DNA of 37,881 nucleotides from Chloroflexaceae bacterium (GCA_012033195.1 JAAUSQ010000012.1:1-37881), one strand, 5' to 3'. Positions 28,562 through 37,396 are shown, numbered from the stretch's first letter. The notes: generated by a model not told the origin, from the sequence alone. A program made the numbers and translations.

Positions 28562-29779
28562 TCACGCTACGCCAAGCACACGGTATACTGCTGCAATTAC
28601 ATCTTCTACATCGTCATTGGTCAGCTTTGCCGAAAGCGGCAGGCTTACCGTCTGCCGACCAATCCGCATGGCGTGGGGGTAGTCTGCGGGTCGCCAGCCG
28701 AAGGTCTCCTGATAGTAGGGATGTTCGGGAATGCTGAGATAATGGACGCCCACGCCGATATTCTGGGCGGTCATAGCGTTCAGGAAGTGGTCACGGCTGA
28801 TACCTGTACGGGTTTCATCGACCATAACCGTATAGAGATGATGGCCGTGGCGTGCATCTGCTATCGTGTCGGCGGGCAGCGTCAGCGGCAGGTCGGCAAA
28901 AGCTGCGTTGTAGCGCTGCCAGATTTCCTGGCGACGGAGCCAGTAGTGCTCAACGCGCTGCAACTGATGAATACCAATAGCCGCCTGAATATCCATCATG
29001 TTGTATTTGAAGCCACACTCCACCACCTGATAATGTTTGTAGCCAGTATCGCTGAAGCGCTTCCACGCATCCTTGCTCATCCCGTGCAGTGCTAGCATCT
29101 TGATACGGGCGGCGTCCTGCTCGTTGTGAGTCAGTACCATACCGCCTTCGCCGGTTACCATATTTTTGGTGACATAAAAGCTAAAGCAGCCAAAGTCACC
29201 AAACGTTCCGGCAGGCCGTCCCCGGTATTCGGTCTCTATTGCGTGGGCACAATCTTCGATCAGCCGCAGGTCGTGCTGTTCAGCCAAACTGCACAACGCA
29301 TCCATATCGCACGGGTGCCCCGCAAAGTGGATCGGCAGGATCGCACGGGTACGGTGCGACAGGCGGCGCTCGACTTGCTGCGGGTCGATATTCAGGGTGA
29401 GCGGGTCAACATCGGCTAGCACGGGCGTTGCTCCAGCGTGAATAATAGCGTTGACCGTTGCACAGAACGTCAGCGGACTGGTAATGACTTCATCACCTGG
29501 CTGCAACCCCGCCGCAAGAATGCTGAGATGTAACGCCGCAGTACACGAGTTGACTGCAACGGCATGGCTTGCGTCTTTATACGTGCGGAAGTCCTCTTCA
29601 AAACGAGCAACTTTCGGGCCAGTGCCCAGCCAACCGCTTCGCATACTGGCAACCACTTCTTCAATTTCAGCCTCTTCAATCAGTGGCGAACCAAACACAA
29701 GGAAGCGTTCCTTCGGACGAATGGGGGGTGGTTGAACAGCAACAGAATGCATCGTGCGGGTGGTATTGAGTTTTAGCAT
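28562..29779 (-). CDS. DegT/DnrJ/EryC1/StrS aminotransferase
   Basis: LVFGSPLIEEAEIEEVVASMRSGWLGTGPKVARFEEDF; CTAALHLSILAAGLQPGDEVITSPLTFCATVNAI; FYVTKNMVTGEGGMVLT. Confidence 0.93.
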   Translation of the reverse strand: MLKLNTTRTMHSVAVQPPPIRPKERFLVFGSPLIEEAEIEEVVASMRSGWLGTGPKVARFEEDFRTYKDASHAVAVNSCTAALHLSILAAGLQPGDEVITSPLTFCATVNAIIHAGATPVLADVDPLTLNIDPQQVERRLSHRTRAILPIHFAGHPCDMDALCSLAEQHDLRLIEDCAHAIETEYRGRPAGTFGDFGCFSFYVTKNMVTGEGGMVLTHNEQDAARIKMLALHGMSKDAWKRFSDTGYKHYQVVECGFKYNMMDIQAAIGIHQLQRVEHYWLRRQEIWQRYNAAFADLPLTLPADTIADARHGHHLYTVMVDETRTGISRDHFLNAMTAQNIGVGVHYLSIPEHPYYQETFGWRPADYPHAMRIGRQTVSLPLSAKLTNDDVEDVIAAVYRVLGVA

Positions 29780-29829
29780 GACTTCTCCTTTTGGCGTTCC
29801 TATAGATATGGTGCCAATGCAAAATCGAA

Positions 29830-29869
29830 GAGCCACATCCAGTGGCCCATACCAGGCTGGATGTGGCTC
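29830..29869 (-). terminator. Strong intercistronic hairpin, terminator/attenuator candidate
   Basis: gagccacatccag tggcccataccagg ctggatgtggctc: 13-bp perfect stem; the minus-strand 3' side continues TTCGATTTTGC. Confidence 0.5.
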
Positions 29870-30000
29870 CCTATCTACACCTGCTGTGGCATCAGTGCCG
29901 ATACAGCGTGCTGGTGTAGGGGTTGCGCTTACGCTCGGAAATAGCTCAGGAAAACTGATTGTGTGATGGTGTTACGAAACACACGCGGTAGAGTATGACT

Positions 30001-31413
30001 TTAACTCGGAAACAAGATTGCCTCAAGATGTGAGACGTAAGGCAGGTACGTTTTCTGGGATGCAGTAGTGAGACGTAAAAACTGCCCTTCGCCCGGTTCC
30101 AACGTGACGGTAATCGTCGGTCGCCCGTCCGTCATCCGAATATCATAGGCTTGACCCGAATAGATATCCTGAATCTGTTCTACCAATGCAACATCAATCG
30201 TCAGACTCGAAACATGAGCCGTTACGCTGTCGCGGTTGACCAGATATACATATTGTTCACCCGTGTGTGGGTCGTACCGCGCAACGGCGCTACATGCATT
30301 GCAGTTGTTGTCGATATCGAATTCGGCGGGCAGATGGCGCAGCAGCAGATCGCTGTGTTTGCGGAAGATGCCCGCCAGTTCGCCATACATCGCCAGATTA
30401 TCTCCCTCCGACTCCAATGCCTGGTTGACCAGCGCCCGCCAGAAGACTGGCCCCTGCTCGTTCTGCAAGCTAAAGCCCAGCAAGGCGCGGGCACCGTTTG
30501 CCAGGGCCGTATGGGTTAGCGCCCGAATGTCCTGAGGGGTTGGGTAGTTCATACCTGCGCCATAGGCCGGTTGTCCAAAGACCTGGGGCACATACCACCA
30601 CGGTGTTTGTCCATTGGCCTGCTCAATGATATGGAATGCTTGATCGGGCGCAACGCCAAACCCTTCGGGTCCATCGAACCAATCAACCAGGTTGTACTTG
30701 TTGTATCGAAACGGATAAAACCGAATCATCCGGACCTGCGGGTCGAGTTCTTCCCACACTCGCACCGGGAAGCCACCATTTTCTTCGACATCCTCCCCCA
30801 CCATTGCGGTCACAACGGGCTTGTCGGGGTAGTAGGTCGCAAGATGCTCGTAGTTGCGGCGGTAGCGTTCCACGTCGGCTTCGGCTGGCTCATCTCCATA
30901 CATAAACGCAATCACTGATGGATGTCCATAGGCTTCGTGTACGAGATGTTCGGGCGTGGGTCGTAGGCAGCCTTCGGGATTGGAACGCAGAACGACTGCA
31001 ATATCGTAGCTAGCAGCAAGCTCCACAAAGTCGATGATGTCTTCGGCATCACAAAGGTACGGCGAGACAATCGTATTCAAATTGTGTGCTTGCAGCAGCG
31101 TAAAGACACGCCGATAGTAGTCTCGCCATTTCGGGTCGGTAAACCCGCGTCCGTCGTGATTGGCATACTTATCGTACACCCCCAATGGAAAAAAGGATGT
31201 AACCGGCTCCTGTGCCGAGAATGCTGGTTCTTCATGGGCACCAGTTCGGGTGGTTGCTTCAGCAGCCGGGGCAGGCGAAGATGGGCCAGCTATTGAGTTG
31301 TCGGGGTTGAACGCAGCTATGGTCAAGGGAGTTAGCAGAATGGCGAAGATGAATGCACTGATCAAGATAACAGCACCAAGCTTGAGTTGCTGAGCAATGG
31401 GTGAGTGTTGCAT
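30001..31413 (-). CDS. Membrane-anchored glycoside-hydrolase-like (TIM-barrel type) protein
   Basis: N-terminal TM (LGAVILISAFIFAILLTPLTIAAF); FFPLGVYDKYANHDGRGFTDPKWRDYYRRVFTLLQAHNLNTIVSPY; VIAFMYGDEPAEADVERYRRNYEHL; PWWYVPQVFG. Confidence 0.6.
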   Translation of the reverse strand: MQHSPIAQQLKLGAVILISAFIFAILLTPLTIAAFNPDNSIAGPSSPAPAAEATTRTGAHEEPAFSAQEPVTSFFPLGVYDKYANHDGRGFTDPKWRDYYRRVFTLLQAHNLNTIVSPYLCDAEDIIDFVELAASYDIAVVLRSNPEGCLRPTPEHLVHEAYGHPSVIAFMYGDEPAEADVERYRRNYEHLATYYPDKPVVTAMVGEDVEENGGFPVRVWEELDPQVRMIRFYPFRYNKYNLVDWFDGPEGFGVAPDQAFHIIEQANGQTPWWYVPQVFGQPAYGAGMNYPTPQDIRALTHTALANGARALLGFSLQNEQGPVFWRALVNQALESEGDNLAMYGELAGIFRKHSDLLLRHLPAEFDIDNNCNACSAVARYDPHTGEQYVYLVNRDSVTAHVSSLTIDVALVEQIQDIYSGQAYDIRMTDGRPTITVTLEPGEGQFLRLTTASQKTYLPYVSHLEAILFPS

Positions 31414-31523
31414 ACAATCCTTCTCTTGGGGCAGCAGTGTACACAGATGTTACTACTGCATAATTTGGAGATAAACAGAGCGACGTTTCCTGAAGAGTTC
31501 GTCGATGCAAGCAACCGTGCGCT

Positions 31524-31529
31524 ATTATA
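31524..31529 (-). promoter_or_regulatory. Candidate -10 element (TATAAT) upstream of the glycoside-hydrolase-like gene
   Basis: Minus strand reads ...ttgtgagggttcaattggggTATAATagcg, about 110 nt upstream of the start at 31413; no good -35 at ideal spacing. Confidence 0.4.
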
Positions 31530-31574
31530 CCCCAATTGAACCCTCACAATGCTATGGTAAGGTAGCCAAAGCTG

Positions 31575-31588
31575 AATTGTATACAATT
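31575..31588. promoter_or_regulatory. 14-nt perfect palindrome AATTGTATACAATT, possible operator
   Basis: Perfect two-fold symmetry, intergenic, about 45 nt upstream of the TATAAT at 31524-31529. Confidence 0.4.
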
Positions 31589-31599
31589 GTACTTCTGTT

Positions 31600-32214
31600 T
31601 TAAGTCTTTGTGGTTATCTTGCGTCCTTTGCCCCGCGTGCGGCGCGGTCGTCTGGTTGGTGGTGGCTCAGCCCCTGGCTCAATCATCCGTCGTTCAAGCT
31701 CTACCTGATTGAGACGCCCCATCAATTCAAGCAACACCTGCACCCGTTCGCTGGGGGTGGCTGGCCCGATAAAGACTGCCTCCAATCCTACAAGCGGCCC
31801 CGCCTTGATCTGCACAGTATCACCCGGTTGAATAGTGCGGGCCAGCAGGCCGCCCCGGTGGTTGGTTTCTTCCACTTTGGTATGCAAATCTTCGATAATT
31901 GCTGCTGGCATTGCCTGTGGTTTTCCATCGAAGGCGATCAGCCGTACTACGCCAGGGGTCGCGTTGATCCGGCTTGGTGGTACCTGCTGCAAGTTGGCCT
32001 GTGCAAAGAGGTAGCGCGGGAAGAGTGGCGCAGGCTGCACCTGCCCCCGAAAATAGCTCCTGACTTCGGGCAGATACACGGTCAGGCCAAGTTGCTCACG
32101 TAAGGTCAAGGCGGTGTAGTGCTCTCTGGCGGGTTGGCAATACACAACATACCACGCCGTTCCTGCGGTCGCACACGTCGGCAGGCCCGCGCTTGTAGGT
32201 TGCTGATGTGTCAT
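31600..32214 (-). CDS. NusG-family specialized antiterminator paralog (RfaH/UpxY/LoaP-like)
   Basis: TAWYVVYCQPAREHYTALTLREQLGLTVYLPEVR; PLFPRYLFAQ; TPGVVRLIAFDGKP; KOW-like GDTVQIKAGPLVGLEAVFIG. Confidence 0.88.
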   Translation of the reverse strand: MTHQQPTSAGLPTCATAGTAWYVVYCQPAREHYTALTLREQLGLTVYLPEVRSYFRGQVQPAPLFPRYLFAQANLQQVPPSRINATPGVVRLIAFDGKPQAMPAAIIEDLHTKVEETNHRGGLLARTIQPGDTVQIKAGPLVGLEAVFIGPATPSERVQVLLELMGRLNQVELERRMIEPGAEPPPTRRPRRTRGKGRKITTKT

Positions 32215-32258
32215 TATGCGATACCTCCTCTACAGCACAAAGCAACGACTGCTCCTTG

Positions 32259-33752
32259 CTATGCCCGGTCGCGCCGATCAACGATATTGAACTTCTGGGC
32301 CGTTGCGCCCGTGGGCGATGCGCCGTTCATCCGGTTGAGCAGACGGTGCGGCAGGTCGTGCTCAGGTTGCTCACGTTCAGCGGCTTGGCGACCGGTGCCA
32401 AGGCTTAGCCGTCCGTAGTTGTTGCGGTCAAGGTCGAACAGGGCGACCCGGTTGAGGAGCGCACCAAGCACATGCGCCTGCGATTGGCGCAGATACTCGC
32501 AGGCCCGTACCAGCGTGCTGCCCTGCGTTTTGCCAGCCAGCACAACCAGCAGCGTTGTATCGCTGACCCGCACCAGCGACAGCGTGTCGAGCACATCGAG
32601 CAGGGCTGCACTATCAAACAGCACAATATCGGCATGGTGCTTCAGTTCATTGACCAGCCAGTGCAGGCGTTGTTTTGCCAGCAGTTGCGCCGGATGCGTG
32701 CTCACCGGGCCACCCGGCAGCAGGTGCAGGTTCTCGGCAATCGGCAGCAGAAATTCTTCAATTACTTCGGGTGAGTCGGGGTGCTGCTCCAGCAGCGTCG
32801 AAAGGCCGCGCTCGTTGGGTTGCTGAAAGAAGCGGTGCAATGCAGGCTTGCGCAAATTGCCATCCACCACGATCACACGCAGTCCGGTCTGGGCCAACGC
32901 TACCGCCAAGTTTGCAGCGGTCACACTCTTGCCTTCACCTGTGTTGCTGCTTGTCACCGTAATCGCCTGAACAGGGCGCTCTTCGGCGGCCAATTCAATA
33001 TGAGCGCGTACCATACGGTATGTTTCGGCGGCCAGTGAGTGGGGCTTCTTCAGGGTCACCAGTTTTGAAAATGGCCCTGCTCCGCGAATGCGCCCGATTA
33101 CCGTGACTGTATGCAGTCCCGTCAGGCGCTCGATGTCTTTGTACGAACGCACCGACGAGTCGAGATATTCCAGCAGGAAGGCCGCGCCAACTGCAATCAA
33201 TGCGCCTACCACAAAGGCCAGTGTAGCGATAGGCACCGCGCCGATGCTATCGGGTTGGTCGGGTGGGATGGCAACCTCAACGATGTGCAGGCCTGGTCGA
33301 TTGGCGGCGTAGGGGTTGGCAAGCAAGGTCGGCTCAAGCTCGTTGAAGGCCTGCACAATGGCATTGGCAATCACCGCAGCGCGGCGTGGGTCGCCATCCT
33401 TTACCTGAACCTCAATCATCTGTGTATTGGCTACCGAAACAATGCTGACGTTATCGGCAAGCCTGCCCGGAGACGCATCGAGATCAAGTGTGGCAATCAC
33501 GTGCTCGAACACCGGGCGCTTATTTAGCAGTGAAATATAGGTCTGCACAATATACTCACGCTCGTCGGCGTTCCCCAGATCGAGTCCTTCGCGGCTTGGT
33601 CGCCCCGGATTAACAAGCAGCGTTGTAGTGGCGCTGTAGGTGCGACCCTGTCGCTGGGCAATCGCAAACGCGACCCCGCCAGCAAGCACGGCGCACAGGG
33701 CTATCAGCCACAGCCAACGCGTTAAAAAGCGAATTGTGTGTTTTATTTCCAA
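32259..33752 (-). CDS. Wzz chain-length determinant fused to CpsD/CapB-like BY-kinase domain
   Basis: N-terminal Wzz (IRFLTRWLWLIALCAVLAGGVAFAIAQRQGRTYSATTTLLV); Walker A SSNTGEGKSVTAANLAVALAQTG; A' VIVVDGNLRKP; Walker B DIVLFDSAALLDVLD. Confidence 0.9.
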   Translation of the reverse strand: MEIKHTIRFLTRWLWLIALCAVLAGGVAFAIAQRQGRTYSATTTLLVNPGRPSREGLDLGNADEREYIVQTYISLLNKRPVFEHVIATLDLDASPGRLADNVSIVSVANTQMIEVQVKDGDPRRAAVIANAIVQAFNELEPTLLANPYAANRPGLHIVEVAIPPDQPDSIGAVPIATLAFVVGALIAVGAAFLLEYLDSSVRSYKDIERLTGLHTVTVIGRIRGAGPFSKLVTLKKPHSLAAETYRMVRAHIELAAEERPVQAITVTSSNTGEGKSVTAANLAVALAQTGLRVIVVDGNLRKPALHRFFQQPNERGLSTLLEQHPDSPEVIEEFLLPIAENLHLLPGGPVSTHPAQLLAKQRLHWLVNELKHHADIVLFDSAALLDVLDTLSLVRVSDTTLLVVLAGKTQGSTLVRACEYLRQSQAHVLGALLNRVALFDLDRNNYGRLSLGTGRQAAEREQPEHDLPHRLLNRMNGASPTGATAQKFNIVDRRDRA

Positions 33753-33812
33753 GTCTACCTCGTAGCATATGATGAATGATGACGAACTTCCAGAAAACCA
33801 GTCAGACCAACG

Positions 33813-34100
33813 ATAACACGGGCAGGTTCAAATCCAGCCCGATCAGTGTTATTGCATAATTCTGGTCATGCTCCGCCATTTCCGACAGTCAGCGCTATCG
33901 AAAAGGCAGATCATCCAGGTATAGGCTCCCGGTCGGAGCGGTGGCTACAACAAGCCGGGAGTATGATTGTGCAGCAGGCAGTACGCTGTCAGTTGCGGTG
34001 AACCGACCGGCACGGGCCGGATCCGTAACGGTCCCTGTCAGGCAGGGTTGCCAGGAGGTTCAAACCTCCGGCTAATGGTACAAAGCCCGCCTGCGTGGGC
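33813..34100. repeat. Block of six inverted repeats in the capD-wzz intergenic region, including a REP-like copy at 34050-34100
   Basis: 33813-33852 ATAACACGGGC/GCCCgatcaGTGTTAT; 33926-33961 CTCCCGG/CCGGGAG; 34009-34022 CCGGC/GCCGG; 34033-34047 CCCTG/CAGGG; 34050-34072 gccaGGAGGttcaaaCCTCCggc; 34085-34100 GCCCgcctgcgtGGGC. Confidence 0.7.
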
Positions 34101-34130
34101 CATTCCGATTGTCCATCGCCGCATGCGTGC

Positions 34131-36233
34131 TTATGCACTGGCGGTACGGCTGAATAACTGATCTGGCGCAGCAATACGCTGCTTTTCGGTGCTGGTGGCA
34201 CTCCTGCCGACGCGCAGCAGTTCGCGGGCCAGCGGGTTACGTTCGGCATCGACAGTGCGGCCAAGCTGATGCTGCGGGATCAACTGTTGTAGAATCAGCA
34301 GAATAGTATCGTCATCGTTCTGTTCGGCAGCAAGCGCCAGCGATTCAACCCAGTAATCAAGGTGTTGCGGTACAAACGTACTGGCATTCTGGGCAATAAA
34401 GATCTTGTGATGATCGGTGCGCTGGAACGCTTCATCAGATGCGAATAACTCCTCATACAGCTTCTCGCCCGGTCGAATGCCTGTAAAGACAATATCGATA
34501 TCGCGCCCCACTTCCAACCCCGACAGTTCTATCAGGTCGCGGGCTAGGTCAACAATCTTGACCTGCTCACCCATATCGAGCGTAAATACTTCGCCGCCGC
34601 GCCCCATTACCGCCGCCTGCAACACCAGTTGCACCGCTTCGGGAATAGTCATAAAGTAGCGTTGCATCTCCGGGTCGGTCACCGTCACCGGGCCGCCTGC
34701 CGCAATCTGCTTTTTAAAGGTCAGCACCACACTGCCCCGGCTGCCCAGTACATTGCCAAACCGTACTGCTACATATGGTCGCCCGGTATGCAGGCTGGCC
34801 TGATGCACAATCAATTCGGCGGTGCACTTGCTGGCCCCCATCACACTGGTCGGGTTGACGGCTTTATCGGTTGATATCATTACAAAGCGCTCAACGCCCA
34901 CATCCTGCGCCGCCTGTACAACATTGCGGGTACCAAGCAGATTGTTGGTGATGGCTTCCGTTGGGTTGTGCTCCATCAGCGGCACGTGCTTGTGGGCTGC
35001 CGCGTGGAAAACAATATGCGGGCAGTATTGCTCAAAAATGTACTGAATACGACTGGTAAGCCGGATATCGGCAATCACTGGTGTCACGTGGCACGTGTGC
35101 CCATGGCTCACGCCGTTTTCGTTCTGGGCGTGCTGCTGCAAACGGGCCAGCGTGTGGCGCAGTTCGTTATGGATTTCAAAAATGCTGTTTTCGCCGTGCC
35201 CCAGGATAATCAATTCGGCTGGGTTGAAGCGAATAAGTTGCCGACATAGTTCGCTGCCGATGGAGCCACCCGCGCCTGTTACCAGAACGCGCTTGCCCTG
35301 CACCAGCGCACTGAGTGCAGTGGTATCGGTGCGAACAGGCTCGCGGCGCAGCAAGTCTTCAATCTGCACATCCCGGATCTGCTTGACATTGACCTTCCCA
35401 TTCAGCAATTCGTACAGGCCAGGAATAACTTTGGTCTGTACGCCCGCTTCTTCGCAGAGGCCCAGAATCTCACGGATGGTTTTGCCTGCTGCCGTCGGAA
35501 TAGCGATAATAGCCTGCTGTACACCGTGTTCGCGGGCCGCCCACCCAATGCTGTGGCGGTCGCCCAGCACAGAGACACCCTGAATACTGAGGTTGTGCTT
35601 TTTGGGGTCGTCATCCAGAAAGCCAATCGGCTCGACACCAAGCTGCGGATTCTGGCGCATTTCCTGCAAGACCATCACGCCCGCCTGTCCAGCCCCAATG
35701 ATGACCGCAGGGACAGGTGCGGTGGCTTCGGGCGCAATCCGGGCTGTTCGTGGCTGGCTAAGTTGCGAGCGGCGGCGCTGCTGGCGGGCAAACAGCCACA
35801 CCCCAAGCCGGGGACCCAATGTCACAATCAGGGCAAACGGAGCAAAAATAAACGGAATTGAGCGCGGTATCTGTGGCGCGGGGCCAGTCTGCATCACCGT
35901 GAGTGTCAGCACCGCCACGATGCCGGCAGCACATGCCACGGCCCACATCAGTAGCAAAAGATCGTCGAGGGCGGCATAGTGCCAGTAGCGCTTATATACT
36001 CCTGCAAGCAGCGCCACACCCAGCACCACGGGCATGGCTATCAGTATGTATGCACCAAGCTGATACCAGTAGGGCGCAATGTTTATTTGATCGAGACGCA
36101 GGACAAAGCTAAAGTAGGCCGCCAGCGCTAGCAACAGCGCATCCAGTAAAAAGAAGTACCGATTGTAGCCGTGTCTCGGATTGATCTTGATCGAAAACAG
36201 CCGCGTGTCTGGTCTCTTCTTATACGTATGCAT
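34131..36233 (-). CDS. CapD/FlaA1-like polysaccharide biosynthesis protein (nucleoside-diphosphate-sugar 4,6-dehydratase type)
   Basis: N-terminal TM segments, then VIIGAGQAGVMVLQEMRQNPQLGVEPIGFLDDDPKK and VLVTGAGGSIGSELCRQLIRFNPAELIILGHGENSIFEI; FHAAAHKHVPLMEHNPTEAITNN. Confidence 0.93.
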   Translation of the reverse strand: MHTYKKRPDTRLFSIKINPRHGYNRYFFLLDALLLALAAYFSFVLRLDQINIAPYWYQLGAYILIAMPVVLGVALLAGVYKRYWHYAALDDLLLLMWAVACAAGIVAVLTLTVMQTGPAPQIPRSIPFIFAPFALIVTLGPRLGVWLFARQQRRRSQLSQPRTARIAPEATAPVPAVIIGAGQAGVMVLQEMRQNPQLGVEPIGFLDDDPKKHNLSIQGVSVLGDRHSIGWAAREHGVQQAIIAIPTAAGKTIREILGLCEEAGVQTKVIPGLYELLNGKVNVKQIRDVQIEDLLRREPVRTDTTALSALVQGKRVLVTGAGGSIGSELCRQLIRFNPAELIILGHGENSIFEIHNELRHTLARLQQHAQNENGVSHGHTCHVTPVIADIRLTSRIQYIFEQYCPHIVFHAAAHKHVPLMEHNPTEAITNNLLGTRNVVQAAQDVGVERFVMISTDKAVNPTSVMGASKCTAELIVHQASLHTGRPYVAVRFGNVLGSRGSVVLTFKKQIAAGGPVTVTDPEMQRYFMTIPEAVQLVLQAAVMGRGGEVFTLDMGEQVKIVDLARDLIELSGLEVGRDIDIVFTGIRPGEKLYEELFASDEAFQRTDHHKIFIAQNASTFVPQHLDYWVESLALAAEQNDDDTILLILQQLIPQHQLGRTVDAERNPLARELLRVGRSATSTEKQRIAAPDQLFSRTASA

Positions 36234-36352
36234 GCAGTTAAAACCTTTCTGTGCTGAAATGAAGCGTGTGTGTTTCTGGTTTGACTTGCAGTGCAATCAC
36301 TTTTTTCCGAGCGAGACGGGCACACTCCAACGAGCGGACGACGTATGGTTCG

Positions 36353-36382
36353 GCCTGCTCCGCGCTGCTCATCTGAGCAGGC
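36353..36382 (-). promoter_or_regulatory. Candidate operon-leader RNA element with two alternative hairpins
   Basis: GCCTGCTC (36353-36360) and CTGCTC (36365-36370) can each pair with GAGCAG(GC) at 36375-36382, so the two pairings are mutually exclusive. Confidence 0.4.
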
Positions 36383-36446
36383 TTTAACGCTGCCTTTAAT
36401 AGATCAGGCTTATCGCCACTCCGTCTAGTTCATCTGAAAGAGCAAG

Positions 36447-36452
36447 AATATA
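36447..36452 (-). promoter_or_regulatory. Candidate -10 (TATATT) for the polysaccharide operon
   Basis: Minus strand reads TTGGTG, 18 nt, TATATT, upstream of capD. Confidence 0.3.
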
Positions 36453-36480
36453 CTCATTCAGCGAAATGCTCACCAACAAA

Positions 36481-36522
36481 AAAAGTGCTGCAAGCTTCCC
36501 GTACGAAACTCGCGGCACTTTT
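36481..36522. terminator. Bidirectional Rho-independent terminator-like hairpin
   Basis: AAAAGTGCTGCAAG ... CTCGCGGCACTTTT: near-complete 14-bp stem bounded by A- and T-runs. Confidence 0.6.
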
Positions 36523-36574
36523 CAGCGAACGCGGTCAATACATAATCGTCAGATATCGGCTTGCAAAAACCGGT

Positions 36575-36766
36575 CTACTCTTGCGGTGGCGTGCGTCCTG
36601 GCGCGGCCTGAGTAGCACGTCGTTCCTTGCGACTCCTCCGTAGTCCCAACCGTTGTTCTACCACGGTACGCAAACTCTTTACCCGATTAAGAAGGGTTTG
36701 ATCATCGGTCGCCTGTTCTTCCAGCGCAGACAGTTTTTCGAGAATCTCTTGCAGTAGCATTCGCAT
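36575..36766 (-). CDS. Small hypothetical protein, coiled-coil-like
   Basis: MRMLLQEILEKLSALEEQATDDQTLLNRVKSLRTVVEQRLGLRRSRKERR; followed by the terminator-like hairpin at 36481-36522. Confidence 0.35.
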   Translation of the reverse strand: MRMLLQEILEKLSALEEQATDDQTLLNRVKSLRTVVEQRLGLRRSRKERRATQAAPGRTPPQE

Positions 36767-37208
36767 AGACCGTTTACTTTCGCTACTAACGATGAGCAAA
36801 TTGTACAGGCATCGGCCAGCGCGATACGGTAACTCGGTTGGATGCACGACGAGAGACGAACGCTCTCTGTTCCGATGTCTTTCCTGGTATAAGAAAGGCA
36901 TGGCAAAAGAACAAAAGGACTATAAAATTAAAGACAGCAGTGTCAGATGGAATTGTGCGTCAGGCTCTGAGGCTATGTGCTTTGTATGCAAGAAAATCAT
37001 TTTCTTACATATGAGCAAGCCACCTATGCCGTACATTGTGCTCAAAGTGTCGGGCACCATCACGCTCTCGTAACTTGCTATAAAGAGCCTACATCTACGT
37101 AGTACAATCTACAAGAACCACAGATTAAATATTCACTTTTTCCTATGCACGCAACGGTTCTCCACAATAGTATCATACGGTGCACGATGAATAGGAGGGA
37201 AAGAGTAC

Positions 37209-37238
37209 AAAAAAATATACCAGAACTGTCTGGTATAT
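37209..37238 (-). terminator. Minus-strand terminator-like element
   Basis: ATATACCAGA-actg-TCTGGTATAT perfect 10-bp stem; on the minus strand it is followed by a run of seven T. Confidence 0.45.
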
Positions 37239-37396
37239 AGATATGAATCCTTATTTTTAACGATAAATAAATACAGCTTCTATATAAATCGAGATTGGTT
37301 TTTGTTTTTATTGATGCATATCGTAAGATGTGAGTGTTCTTGTGTGATAAATAAGCGGGGTTGCATCTATATGTCGTATCCAATTATCAATATATC

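Noticed and set aside
32894-32907. GGCGGTAGCGTTGG on the minus strand resembles the E. coli RfaH ops element
   Set aside because: It lies in conserved coding sequence for NLAVALAQTG right after Walker A of the BY-kinase, so codon constraint explains it; not at an operon leader.
33813-33852. Possible tRNA, because GGTTCAAATCC resembles a T-arm
   Set aside because: No D-arm, anticodon arm or acceptor stem can be built around it; better explained as one hairpin of the repeat block.
36575-36901. Full-length reading of the 108-aa minus ORF
   Set aside because: The N-terminal 45 residues look non-coding and include promoter-like upstream sequence; only the internal-start version was listed, at low confidence.
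37078-37383. Minus-strand ORF of 101 aa in the AT-rich region
   Set aside because: No motif, odd composition, overlaps the terminator-like hairpin; probably a chance ORF.
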